From the NCBI GenBank assembly GCA_030065115.1, contig JASJDO010000012.1:1-42344 (forward strand): 42,344 nucleotides of DNA, read 5' to 3'. The position numbers and the translations under genes are program-made. The stretch is from Rhizobiaceae bacterium. GTDB lineage: Bacteria; Pseudomonadota; Alphaproteobacteria; Rhizobiales; Rhizobiaceae. This document shows positions 7,814 through 16,047 of this stretch, piece after piece (position 1 is the stretch's first letter; each line of letters starts with the position of its first letter). A model generated the notes under the pieces. That model made no database searches and was not told the DNA's origin. It saw only the letters and a list, made by a program, of their open reading frames with translations.

Positions 7814-9025
7814 ATGCCGAGGATCGTAAACCGCATTCAGGATTTCATGAAATTGGAAACCTCGGCTGGTATCATTCTGATGTTTGCAGCCGCGTTGGCG
7901 CTGTTCGCAAATAATTCGTTTCTCAGCGGATATTATGACCAGTTTCTGAATACACCGGTCAAGATACAGATTGGCGCTCTTATCCTTGCAAAGCCGCTTC
8001 TGCTTTGGATAAATGATGGCTTGATGGCGATCTTCTTCTTCCTGGTGGGTCTGGAAGTCAAACGTGAAATTCTGCAGGGCGAGCTCTCCTCGCTTAGCAA
8101 AGCATCGCTACCCCTGATTGCAGCAATTGGCGGTATGGCAGGCCCTGCAATCATCTACTCATTCATCAACTGGGGTGACGCTGACACCATGCGAGGTTGG
8201 GCGATACCGTCTGCCACAGACATCGCCTTTGCCCTTGGCGTTTTGGCACTACTTGGCCCACGCGTGCCCGTGAGCCTCAAAATCTTTCTCCTTGCGCTAG
8301 CGATCATCGATGACATTGGTGCCATATCCATTATTGCGATTTTCTACACAGAGAACCTCTCAGTCACGACACTCGGCCTTGGCTTTATCGGCTTCATTGG
8401 CTTGGTGATCATGAACAAGATGGGCGTGAAAGCCATTACGCCTTACGCTCTGGTCGGCACCTTCATCTGGGTGTGCGTCCTCAAGTCTGGCGTCCACGCC
8501 ACGCTGGCTGGTGTGTTGACCGCGCTCACCATTCCAATCGCAGGCAAAACCGGCAATGACCAGTCACCATTGCATCACCTTGAGCACGCGCTGCATCCTT
8601 GGGTCGCATATCTCGTCCTGCCAGTCTTCGCCTTTGCCAATGCAGGCGTTTCGCTCGCGGGCCTGTCTTTGGCGGATCTTACAGCCACCGTACCGCTTGG
8701 CATTGCACTGGGCCTCTTCTTCGGCAACCAGATCATGATCTTTGTCCTATCGTTCCTTGCGGTGAAAATCGGCATATCCAAAATGCCGGAAGGCGTACGT
8801 TGGGTGCATATTTATGGCACCGGCTGTCTCGCCGGTATCGGGTTCACCATGAGCCTGTTCATCGGAACGCTTGCATTTAGTGACCCTGATCTCGTGAACC
8901 AGGTACGACTCGGTGTCCTGATGGGATCGTTTGCTTCTGCTATCCTCGGTTTTACAGTGCTGAAACTGACACTTGGTCAAGAACAGAGCTCAAAGGCCAA
9001 GCTTGAAGCTCAACCAGCAGAGTAA
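7814..9025 (+). CDS. nhaA: Na+/H+ antiporter NhaA
   Basis: 403 residues, aligning with E. coli NhaA through its whole length (12 membrane segments, inner membrane). It exchanges internal Na+ or Li+ for external H+. The ion-binding aspartates are present in LAIIDDIGA (Asp166, Asp167), and the TDIAFALGVLALLG motif (Asp136 region) and LKSGVHATLAGV are intact. The position matching E. coli Lys300 (GKPLG) reads GNQIM, so this lysine is Asn305. The start MPRIVNRIQ fits the family length; an in-frame TTG at 7751 would place coding sequence over the leader hairpins. It is preceded by a structured leader and is divergent from the OxyR-like gene. Confidence 0.96.
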   Translation: MPRIVNRIQDFMKLETSAGIILMFAAALALFANNSFLSGYYDQFLNTPVKIQIGALILAKPLLLWINDGLMAIFFFLVGLEVKREILQGELSSLSKASLPLIAAIGGMAGPAIIYSFINWGDADTMRGWAIPSATDIAFALGVLALLGPRVPVSLKIFLLALAIIDDIGAISIIAIFYTENLSVTTLGLGFIGFIGLVIMNKMGVKAITPYALVGTFIWVCVLKSGVHATLAGVLTALTIPIAGKTGNDQSPLHHLEHALHPWVAYLVLPVFAFANAGVSLAGLSLADLTATVPLGIALGLFFGNQIMIFVLSFLAVKIGISKMPEGVRWVHIYGTGCLAGIGFTMSLFIGTLAFSDPDLVNQVRLGVLMGSFASAILGFTVLKLTLGQEQSSKAKLEAQPAE

Positions 9026-9059
9026 AACGGTTTACGACGCTACGTCTGCGACTTGCGGG

Positions 9060-9929
9060 TTACACCAATGCGTCGATGAATTTTGATGCAAGCCCATCCT
9101 TGGGAGAATTGTGCGGACGTACTGCAAAAACGCCGATTGGCTCCAGCAACCATTCGGGCAGGATTGATTGCATACTACCGTTTTCGAGATCATCGTCAGC
9201 CATAAACCGGGGAAGAATAGCCAAACCCGCTCCTGATCGGCACAACTGATAAAGAGCCGCAGCGTTGTTTGCAGCCAGGTGACTTCTCGGCTTGATTGAA
9301 ACCGTTTCTCCGCCAGGGCTTTTAAAAGCCGGATTGAGCGATACCGGTGAAAGTTCAAGCCAGTTCCACTCAACTAGGTCACTTGGTTCTTGTGGCTCTG
9401 GCAGGGTGTCGGCATATTCAGACTGGCAAATCAGGACACGCTCCTCTTCATAGAGCTTGCGCGCCTTCAACTGGCTGTCACGCAACCAGCCAGCGCGGAT
9501 CGCCACATCAATTCCCTCGGCAACCACATCGCGTTGAATCTCGGAAAAATCGATATCCAATCTGACTTTCGGATTGGCGATTGAAAACTCCGCTATTCGT
9601 TGGCCGAGAACGGAATTAGCGAATAATGCGGGCGCGGTCACCCGTAAAGACCCGCTAAGTTCCCCAACACTGTCGAGAGCGGCGGCAATTCCCTCCTCCG
9701 CTGAACGGACAATCAGGTTGGCATGAGGAAGCAGGCGCTCACCATTGCGGGTGAGTGAAAGCTTGCGGGTCGAGCGGTAGAGGAGTGCAACACCAAGTTC
9801 TTCTTCCAGTTGGGAAAGGTGATGACTGACAACAGAAGGCGAAAGCTTGAGTTCCCTCGCCGCACCGCGCAACGAGCCCTGCTCCACCACTTTCGCAAAC
9901 ACTGCCAAGGAACGTAGCTGATGTATCAT
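9060..9929 (-). CDS. LysR-family transcriptional regulator
   Basis: 289 residues. The N-terminal winged helix (residues 1-60, GAARELKLSPSVVSHHLSQLEEELG) is followed by a LysR effector domain (about 88-287) of the DmlR-like group, with the expected GxAIRAGWLRDSQL and GAGLAILPRF stretches. The effector is unknown. It is divergent from the secreted SnoaL-like gene at 10046, and a LysR-type box lies between their starts. By the usual logic of the family it regulates that neighbour and itself. It converges on nhaA with a 34-base gap. Confidence 0.9.
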   Translation of the reverse strand: MIHQLRSLAVFAKVVEQGSLRGAARELKLSPSVVSHHLSQLEEELGVALLYRSTRKLSLTRNGERLLPHANLIVRSAEEGIAAALDSVGELSGSLRVTAPALFANSVLGQRIAEFSIANPKVRLDIDFSEIQRDVVAEGIDVAIRAGWLRDSQLKARKLYEEERVLICQSEYADTLPEPQEPSDLVEWNWLELSPVSLNPAFKSPGGETVSIKPRSHLAANNAAALYQLCRSGAGLAILPRFMADDDLENGSMQSILPEWLLEPIGVFAVRPHNSPKDGLASKFIDALV

Positions 9930-9931
9930 TG

Positions 9932-9946
9932 TTCTAATTTATAGAA
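9932..9946. promoter_or_regulatory. Candidate LysR box (T-N11-A) upstream of the LysR gene
   Basis: TTCTAATTTATAGAA is a perfect 5-bp inverted repeat with a 5-base centre, the classical LysR geometry. It begins three bases upstream of the regulator's ATG (9929) and lies about 100 bases upstream of the divergent gene at 10046. Autorepression is the likely effect. Function is inferred from form and position. Confidence 0.5.
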
Positions 9947-10045
9947 TAATGACTCAAATTAAAACCATCTTATGAATTTTTTGGACCTCTCCTATTTTGA
10001 TCATGCAGCCGCAACGGCTGAACTGAAACAGACAGGAACATCACC

Positions 10046-10531
10046 ATGAAAACGACTTCAACATTTCTCGCAGCGCTTGCATTCACCGCAGCCCCTTTGA
10101 TGGCTACTGCAACTGCATTTGCGGATGACAAAGCCACGGTAGCAAGCTTTTATGAATACCTCAGCAATCCGGGTTCAGAAAGCCATGCGGCAACCTTCAA
10201 GGGCAACGTTTCCAGCGACTGGCAGAGCGTTGGTGATTATTCCGGGAAATTCAAAACTGCCGATCAACTCATCGGGCAACTTAGCGGATTTGCAAAACTG
10301 ATCCCTGACATGAATTGGGCTATCGAAGAAATGCTTGTTGCTGACAATCGCATCATTGTTCGCGGTCGTGCAACGGGAACCCCAAACGGCCCGCTGTTTG
10401 GCGTTGACGGCAAAGGCAAGAGCTTTGAGATCATGTCCGTGGACATCCACACGCTGGAAGGTGGCAAGATCACCAAGACCTATCATGTTGAAGACTGGGC
10501 AGGCGCATTGCAGCAATTAAGTGCAAATTAA
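10046..10531 (+). CDS. Secreted SnoaL-like (ester cyclase/NTF2-fold) protein
   Basis: 161 residues. The signal peptide is clear: MKTT, a hydrophobic core, and cleavage after TAFA near residue 26. The mature part has the SnoaL/NTF2 pattern: ATVASFYEYLSNP helix, a LSGFAKLIPDMNWAIEEMLVADNRIIVRGRATGTPNG strand pair, and IMSVDIHTLEGGKITKTYHVEDW at the end. That last motif is typical of the ester cyclase group. Enzyme activity is unproven; many such proteins are only small-molecule binders. The ribosome site AGGA precedes the ATG. It is divergent from the LysR gene, which probably controls it, and is followed by a hairpin. Confidence 0.85.
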   Translation: MKTTSTFLAALAFTAAPLMATATAFADDKATVASFYEYLSNPGSESHAATFKGNVSSDWQSVGDYSGKFKTADQLIGQLSGFAKLIPDMNWAIEEMLVADNRIIVRGRATGTPNGPLFGVDGKGKSFEIMSVDIHTLEGGKITKTYHVEDWAGALQQLSAN

Positions 10532-10548
10532 GTTCCCGAATAGTTGCA

Positions 10549-10568
10549 GCGGGCTACCTGTAGCCCGC
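10549..10568 (+). terminator. Hairpin after the SnoaL-like gene
   Basis: GCGGGCTA and TAGCCCGC form a perfect 8-bp GC-rich stem with a CCTG loop, 18 bases after the stop codon. The following TTCGCATTTG is only moderately T-rich, so termination may be partial. Confidence 0.6.
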
Positions 10569-10617
10569 TTCGCATTTGCACCTTTCACAAATTTTCAAAG
10601 CCTGTCATGATCTACCA

Positions 10618-11601
10618 ATGACAGAGAACAACGCCTTTTCCCGCCAATGGCATTATATGCCGGATCTACCAATCCAGACATCACCTTTGTTTTCCTGGCC
10701 GCCAAACCCAAGCAAAATAGCAAGGTGGATTGCCGGAAGCTGGTTTGTCATTGGTGAAAATATAATTCTCGTGGCGCTTGCAACGGCGTGTTGGTTCTTT
10801 TTTCAACCTTCTCTTGAAACGGCCAAGACGATTGAACTGGGATGGGTCGCCCAAATCTTTATTCGCAACATCATCTTGATGTTTCTAGTTGCCGGTGGAC
10901 TGCACTGGTTTTTCCATTCGGGCAAGAAACAGGGCCAAAATCGTAAATACGACAAGCGCGATATCGGCGGCAGTGGCAAAATATACACGTTTAATAATCA
11001 GCTCTATGACAATATGTTCTGGACGCTGGCAAGTGGCGTCACGCTTTGGACAGCCTATGAAACTGTCATGTTCTGGGCCATGGCGAACGACTATGCACCG
11101 GTTTTGTTCTGGAGTGACAATCCGGTCTGGTTTGCCGCCCTTTTGTTTCTGACACCTCTTTGGATTTCGTTCCATTTCTACTGGATACACCGCTTCCTGC
11201 ATTGGAAGCCGATGTATGATCTTGCGCATGCCGTTCATCACCGCAACACCAATGTTGGGCCATGGTCAGGCCTCTCCATGCACCCGATTGAAACCCTGCT
11301 TTTCTTCAGCTCTGTACTGATCCATTTTGTTTTGGCAAGCCACCCGATCCATATACTCTTTCACATGCAGCATCAGGCACTGACTGCGGCCACATCGCAT
11401 ACAGGTTTTGAAGGGATGGTCATCGGTGACGAAAACCGGCTGGCGCTCGGACGCTTTCATCATCAGATGCATCATCGCTATTTCGAATGCAACTATGGCA
11501 ACCTGGAAGTGCCTTGGGACAAGGCGTTCGGCTCATGGCATGACGGTACACAGGAAGCCCATGAGGCAATGAAGGAAAGACGGCGTTTCGGAACGGGTTA
11601 A
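10618..11601 (+). CDS. Sterol desaturase/fatty acid hydroxylase family membrane protein
   Basis: 327 residues from the ATG at 10618 (an in-frame TTG at 10576 would overlap the end of the terminator region and is disfavoured; no strong ribosome site is seen for either). Four or five hydrophobic segments alternate with histidine clusters that bind a di-iron centre: HRFLH, HAVHH and HHQMHH, in the correct order for the family. It is an inner-membrane oxygenase that hydroxylates or desaturates a lipid. The substrate (sterol, hopanoid, carotenoid or fatty acyl) cannot be told from sequence. No lipid-pathway neighbours help. Confidence 0.88.
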   Translation: MTENNAFSRQWHYMPDLPIQTSPLFSWPPNPSKIARWIAGSWFVIGENIILVALATACWFFFQPSLETAKTIELGWVAQIFIRNIILMFLVAGGLHWFFHSGKKQGQNRKYDKRDIGGSGKIYTFNNQLYDNMFWTLASGVTLWTAYETVMFWAMANDYAPVLFWSDNPVWFAALLFLTPLWISFHFYWIHRFLHWKPMYDLAHAVHHRNTNVGPWSGLSMHPIETLLFFSSVLIHFVLASHPIHILFHMQHQALTAATSHTGFEGMVIGDENRLALGRFHHQMHHRYFECNYGNLEVPWDKAFGSWHDGTQEAHEAMKERRRFGTG

Positions 11602-11622
11602 AAGCCACGCAACGTTCTACAG

Positions 11623-11913
11623 CTATTTCTTCCCACGATTTCGTCTTGAAATTTCAACTTCAATCCTACCCCAAACAAGCCATGCAATAAACCACCATGG
11701 TACGGCAAGCCAAATCCGGTTGTCAGTATGATTCCCAGATTGAAGTGTTTCAAAATCAACCAAGGACATGATGAAAAACGTCGGAAAAACAAATGTAAAT
11801 GCTTTTATGAATGAGACAAAATGCGCGGAATAGCTTTTGAAGTTTTTATTGGGGCAAAACACGCCCCAAACGATCGAAGTTAGAATGGATACGAGAAAAA
11901 TCGTTTTTAGCAT
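11623..11913 (-). CDS. Small membrane protein of unknown family
   Basis: 96 residues, three likely membrane helices (about 1-18, 32-51, 66-82) and a basic C-terminus (RRNRGKK). AAGG just upstream of the ATG supports the start. It lies 37 bases after the stop of the SLC13/RCK permease on the same strand, so it is probably the last gene of that transcript and may be an accessory subunit. I recognise no family. The base composition is AT-rich. Confidence 0.55.
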   Translation of the reverse strand: MLKTIFLVSILTSIVWGVFCPNKNFKSYSAHFVSFIKAFTFVFPTFFIMSLVDFETLQSGNHTDNRIWLAVPWWFIAWLVWGRIEVEISRRNRGKK

Positions 11914-11950
11914 ACCTTAGATATGGGAATTAAAGCGATGAAATTAAAGA

Positions 11951-13834
11951 CTAAAACACCCAGTTCATCATGGTCATCGACACCACCAAAAACAGAATGG
12001 TCATCACACCACCCGTTTTCATGAAGTCCGTCACCTTGTAACCGGCAGGCCCCATGATCAGGGCATTGACCTGGTGAGTTGGTATTAGGAATGAGTTGGA
12101 CGTGGAAATCGCAACCGTCATCGCAAAGATTGCCGGATCTCCACCCGCTGCAATTGCGATGGAAACCGCCAAGGGCACCAACAATACCGTCGCACCAACA
12201 TTGGACATTATCAGTGTGAATATCGTCGCCAGAATGGCAACTCCCACCTGAAGCGACCAGACCGGCCAACCATCCAATACAGAAAGAATTTGCTGGGCAA
12301 TCCACTCGGCAGTGCCAGTGCTTTGAACTGCCAATCCAAGCGGGATCAAACTTGCAAGCAGAAACACCGTACTCCAACTCACCGCACGATAGGCTTCATC
12401 AATGTCCAGAACTTTTGTCACCACCATTCCAATCGCACCCACCAGTAGACAAAGAGAGAGCAGAATATCCGTGAACAAAATCATGCCCAGCGCAACAGCG
12501 AAGAAGAACATGGCCCACCAGACTTTTGAAGGACGCAGCTCATCGCGAGGGAAATCCGAGGTCACAACGACAAAATCCCGGTCGCGGGAAATGCGCGTCA
12601 ATGCCTCCCAGGTACAATGAATGGCAAGCGTATCGCCCTGATGAAACGGCACTTCACCAACCGGCGTTGAAACATGATCCTCTGTCTCGACATAACTCAG
12701 CGTTTCGCCATAACGATGGATACCAAGGAGGCTCGCGCCATAGCGTTTGCGGAACACCACGTCATGCGCACATTTGCCGATAAGAGAGGAGTCGGGCGGG
12801 ATAACCACTTCGGCAACACCCGATTTGGTTGGCGCATAATCTTCAGCAAACACTTCAAGTGATGTGCGAACACCGAAGCCTTCAACCTTCGCCATTTCCA
12901 GCACGTCTTCCTTGCGCCCCAAGACTGCCAAGCGGCAGGGCGGTGTAATTGGTGTCTGGATCACCGGCGCAAACCATCGCTGCCCCTTGTAGAAAGAGCC
13001 AATGATGTAGACATGATCACGCTGCATGATGTCGTCAAAGGTTTGCCCTTCACAAGGGTGGCCTTCCGGAACAATCACTTCAAAAACATCAGCCTCTATT
13101 TCATACATGCGCTTGAGATAACTCTTCAGCGTTTGCGAACGTGCACCCTTCCCGTCTTCCTTGACCTTGGGCAGCACCCATTTTCCGAAAAGAACAAAGT
13201 AAAGGATGCCAGTGAGAACAAGGGCAATTCCAACCGGTGTGACATCAAACAATTCAAATGTTTTCATTTGCGCCTCAGGGGGCAGGTCCCGGTTGGCTGC
13301 AATAATTAGATCATTCAGCAGGATCAGCGGAGACGAACCCACCATCGTCATGGTACCGCCCATGATCGCGCAAAAGCCCATTGGCATCAGAAGACGCGAC
13401 AGAGGCAACTCGGTCCGCAGGGATATTCGCGAAACAACCGGCAGAAAGAGTGCGGCTGCACCCACATTCTGCATAAATGACGATATGATCCCAACTGTGC
13501 CGGAGATAATGGCAACCAGTTGCCTTTCCGTGTTTCCAGCATATCGCAAAATAATCGCCGCTACACGGCTCATAACACCGGTCTTGTCCAATCCGGCACC
13601 GATAATCATGACAGCAATGATTGAAATAACAGCGTTAGATGCAAAACCATCAAACAGGTTGTTGACGTCAGCCAGGCCCTCAAGACCAGGCACAAATGTC
13701 AGCAAACCCAGGACAAGCATGACCAAAATCGCTGCCAGATCAACCCGCAGGATTTCAGAAACAAACAGAAAAACAGTGAACCCCAACAGTCCCAAAACCA
13801 CGGACATTTCTGTGGTCAACGCCAAAGCGTCCAT
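11951..13834 (-). CDS. SLC13-family permease with two RCK-C (TrkA-C) domains, likely anion (sulfate) transporter
   Basis: 627 residues. Two blocks of membrane helices (about 1-215 and 425-627) flank a soluble centre with two TrkA-C-like domains (about 240-310 and 330-400). This is the usual make-up of the bacterial SLC13/DASS-like permeases annotated as sulfate or dicarboxylate carriers. NAVISIIAVMIIGAGLDKTG and SNVGATVLLVPLAVSIA are typical repeat motifs. AAAGGAGAG precedes the ATG. It follows cysH by 132 bases on the same strand, which makes sulfate the best guess for the substrate, by context only. Transport is expected to be Na+-coupled, as known in the family. Confidence 0.85.
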   Translation of the reverse strand: MDALALTTEMSVVLGLLGFTVFLFVSEILRVDLAAILVMLVLGLLTFVPGLEGLADVNNLFDGFASNAVISIIAVMIIGAGLDKTGVMSRVAAIILRYAGNTERQLVAIISGTVGIISSFMQNVGAAALFLPVVSRISLRTELPLSRLLMPMGFCAIMGGTMTMVGSSPLILLNDLIIAANRDLPPEAQMKTFELFDVTPVGIALVLTGILYFVLFGKWVLPKVKEDGKGARSQTLKSYLKRMYEIEADVFEVIVPEGHPCEGQTFDDIMQRDHVYIIGSFYKGQRWFAPVIQTPITPPCRLAVLGRKEDVLEMAKVEGFGVRTSLEVFAEDYAPTKSGVAEVVIPPDSSLIGKCAHDVVFRKRYGASLLGIHRYGETLSYVETEDHVSTPVGEVPFHQGDTLAIHCTWEALTRISRDRDFVVVTSDFPRDELRPSKVWWAMFFFAVALGMILFTDILLSLCLLVGAIGMVVTKVLDIDEAYRAVSWSTVFLLASLIPLGLAVQSTGTAEWIAQQILSVLDGWPVWSLQVGVAILATIFTLIMSNVGATVLLVPLAVSIAIAAGGDPAIFAMTVAISTSNSFLIPTHQVNALIMGPAGYKVTDFMKTGGVMTILFLVVSMTMMNWVF

Positions 13835-13966
13835 CTCTCCACTCTCCTTTGGTCGTTTTTGAGATAGAACGATCAGATTTGCAAGGTAGTGGGACTACTG
13901 GACCCAAAAAGTTGTGAAATTGGGTTAACTATTCGGGGGATTTCACCGAATGCAAAAAAAATGGTT

Positions 13967-14599
13967 CTACAAACGATTGTGCAACCCGCATTCCAAATGA
14001 GCATCTACTTTCGTAGGATCATTGACTTCCGGCCCCACGGGCAATTCATGGAGCATCATATAGGTTTCCATGTCGTGATCATTCCAGTCGATCAGGGGAC
14101 ATACTTTCAGGTTTGATTGCTCATTGATTTGAAATAATGAAAGCGTGCTTCGGAACTGTGTTTGTTCACGTCTCAGCGCTGTAATCCAGACATCAGGATT
14201 GAGATTTGAAAGTGCGCGTTTGAATGGCTCAAGCTTAACCTTCCGCGCAAAGTGCCCGAGTTTCCCGGTTTCAGATGTTGGGACATTACCGCTGCAATGG
14301 CTGGTCGGCCGGTAAATATGTAGGTTAAGTTCCAATTCGTTTCTCAACCGATCCACATACGCATGGGTCTCCGCTGAATTGAAGCCTGTATCGACCCAAA
14401 CCACATCAATATCCGGTTTCAAACGCGTTGCCAGATGCAACAACACTGCAGATTGTGGGCCAAATTTTGTACTCACGATCGGTTTTTGCGAACGACGCAA
14501 GGCCAAGCCTAGAACATCAAAGGCAGCATTTGTTCTTGCCATCATGTTAAGCAGCGCGGGCGATTCTATGGTCGAATTCTGGGCAGTCGTCGCGTCCAT
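13967..14599 (-). CDS. cysH: Phosphoadenylyl-sulfate reductase, unusually short form
   Basis: 210 residues from the ATG at 14599, placed one base after the stop of the DUF2061 gene with AAGGA as ribosome site; a start at 14692 inside that gene is unlikely. It reduces PAPS to sulfite using thioredoxin. Seen: nucleotide-binding STKFGPQSAVLLHL (43-56), VWVDTGF (67-73), ALRREQTQFR (141-150), and the catalytic ECGLH tail (Cys204). Fe-S cysteine pairs of APS reductases are absent (only Cys102, 167, 204), so it is PAPS-type. The region between LPVGPEV and ECGLH is about 25-30 residues shorter than in E. coli CysH, lacking the SVGDTHTTR segment. It may be a divergent but active enzyme. Confidence 0.85.
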   Translation of the reverse strand: MDATTAQNSTIESPALLNMMARTNAAFDVLGLALRRSQKPIVSTKFGPQSAVLLHLATRLKPDIDVVWVDTGFNSAETHAYVDRLRNELELNLHIYRPTSHCSGNVPTSETGKLGHFARKVKLEPFKRALSNLNPDVWITALRREQTQFRSTLSLFQINEQSNLKVCPLIDWNDHDMETYMMLHELPVGPEVNDPTKVDAHLECGLHNRL

Positions 14600-14600
14600 C

Positions 14601-15167
14601 TTATCCAATCCTTGTTCCGGTTTTAACAAACAGCCAAAACCGCTCATGCAGAAAATACAGCACCAGTTTGGTGAAAACTTCTGCGCTGCCAATAGAAATC
14701 GCGGTGCTGATATCGCCAGTGAAAATCCAAGCCAATAGCATCGTGTCTAACGATGCAAGAACACGCCAGACAGCCATTTTTGAAACGGATCGAATGCGGC
14801 TTTCGTGACGACGCCCATTTACAACAGAGACACCCCACCCCGCCCGGTTCCAGGCTCTTTCATGTGCAGTAAACAGAAATATTTTCGTGAGTATCTCAGT
14901 CACCGCGATCAGGCTTGCCATTTTGGCTATGTCCAGATTTGCGAGGCCTTCCCCGGCTCCGAAATACGGCCCAAGATATTTTATAATCACATAGGACAAA
15001 AAGAAGGTATCCAGCGTTCCAATGACACGCCAGCTGATCGCCTTGAATAACGAACGGGTCGCCGTCTCATTCGCTTGAGAATGCGCCGAGGATGATTTTG
15101 ATCTTGTCATCGTTTCATCCATGAACCCGTAACTCTCAGAAACAGCCATATTCATCGGTCTCGTCAT
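14601..15167 (-). CDS. Membrane protein with two DUF2061 domains
   Basis: 188 residues containing two copies of the DUF2061 pattern: SLFKAISWRVIGTLDTFF ... TKIFLFTAHERAW (about 39-110) and SVSKMAVWRVLASLDTML ... TKLVLYFLHERFW (about 127-182). Each copy has two membrane helices. The function of DUF2061 is unknown. The stop codon is separated from the cysH start by one base, so translation is likely coupled, and a role in sulfate/sulfite handling at the membrane is a fair inference. The first 38 residues are a soluble Ser/Thr-rich tail, and two internal Met codons (residues 6 and 20) are alternative starts. Confidence 0.85.
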   Translation of the reverse strand: MTRPMNMAVSESYGFMDETMTRSKSSSAHSQANETATRSLFKAISWRVIGTLDTFFLSYVIIKYLGPYFGAGEGLANLDIAKMASLIAVTEILTKIFLFTAHERAWNRAGWGVSVVNGRRHESRIRSVSKMAVWRVLASLDTMLLAWIFTGDISTAISIGSAEVFTKLVLYFLHERFWLFVKTGTRIG

Positions 15168-15434
15168 TTATCTTACACCTAGAATGGTCAAAAAATGAGA
15201 CTCGAAAAAGAAACCATTTTCCAAAGTTTGGACGCCAATCGAAAGTAATTTTTCTTCTGCTCACGCTAAGCAAAAACACCCACCCGAATGCGAAACGGCC
15301 AAAACTTCAGAATTTTCAACAAGGACCACTTCAATGCGGAATAAAAATTTGTCCGCCGTGAAATTATGCTTGATTTTTTCATCCTCCTGATATTCCATGA
15401 AATTTCTAGATATGACGTTTGCCCAGGAAACTTC

Positions 15435-16028
15435 ATGAGCGTTGTTGCGACAGACAATCTGTATTCGGTTGCAGAGAATGTTCACTCTGTGGGCAATGAT
15501 ATTCGCGCGCTTCGCAAATCCCGGTCCATGACGTTGGTGGAGTTTGCTGAAACAATCGATCGTTCTGTTGGGTTTGTAAGCCAGATCGAACGCGGTATTT
15601 CCGAACCTTCCATCTCAGACCTGCGCAACATCGCCAAACTGTTCGATGTGCCGCTCAGCTTTTTCTTCGGCGATAATCCCGGTTCAGAAGAAGAATACCG
15701 CCATATTGTACGGGCAGATCATCGCCGCAAGCTTGGCAATCCTGAAGAAGGTTTGCTTGAAGAACTGCTTTCTCCAGACCTCGGTGGCACGTTTGAGATC
15801 ATTCATTCGGAATTCGCACCCGGAGCCCGGCTCGCAACACCTCAACAACGGGATACCGAGGAAGCCGGATACATTATTTCTGGCCAACTGGACCTCGAAC
15901 TGGACGGCGTCTGGCACACACTCAAAACCGGAGATTCTTTCCGTTTCTCCGGCGAAGCCTATCGTTGGCGCAACACAACCAACAAACCAACAATCGTGAT
16001 TTGGGTGGTCTCCCCACCCGTCTACTAG
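15435..16028 (+). CDS. XRE-family regulator with C-terminal cupin domain
   Basis: 197 residues from the ATG at 15435, chosen because AGGAAA lies six bases upstream; the frame is open back to 15366 but without a ribosome site. An XRE helix-turn-helix (about residues 14-70, IRALRKSRSMTLVEFAE and SQIERGISEPSISDLRNIAKL) is followed by a small cupin effector domain (about 110-190, EAGYIISGQLDLELDGVWHTLKTGDSF). This architecture is that of amine, amino acid and sulfur-compound catabolic regulators such as PuuR and SutR. It is the first gene of the demethylation-type operon, 19 bases before the next gene, and is its probable local regulator. The cupin would bind the pathway substrate or an intermediate (inference). 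Confidence 0.9.
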   Translation: MSVVATDNLYSVAENVHSVGNDIRALRKSRSMTLVEFAETIDRSVGFVSQIERGISEPSISDLRNIAKLFDVPLSFFFGDNPGSEEEYRHIVRADHRRKLGNPEEGLLEELLSPDLGGTFEIIHSEFAPGARLATPQQRDTEEAGYIISGQLDLELDGVWHTLKTGDSFRFSGEAYRWRNTTNKPTIVIWVVSPPVY

Positions 16029-16047
16029 TTAATACAAGGAAGAAGAA

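Noticed and set aside
11907-12377. A 156-codon open frame on the minus strand rich in Cys, His and Gly
   Set aside because: It overlaps the permease gene in another frame of the same strand. The permease frame carries the family motifs.
13206-13862. A 218-codon open frame on the plus strand
   Set aside because: It is antisense to the SLC13/RCK permease; Arg/Thr/Ser-rich and without domain.
13931-13951. Hairpin ATTCGG/CCGAAT between cysH and the permease as a cysH terminator
   Set aside because: On the minus strand the T-run comes before the stem, not after it, so it does not fit a rho-independent terminator.
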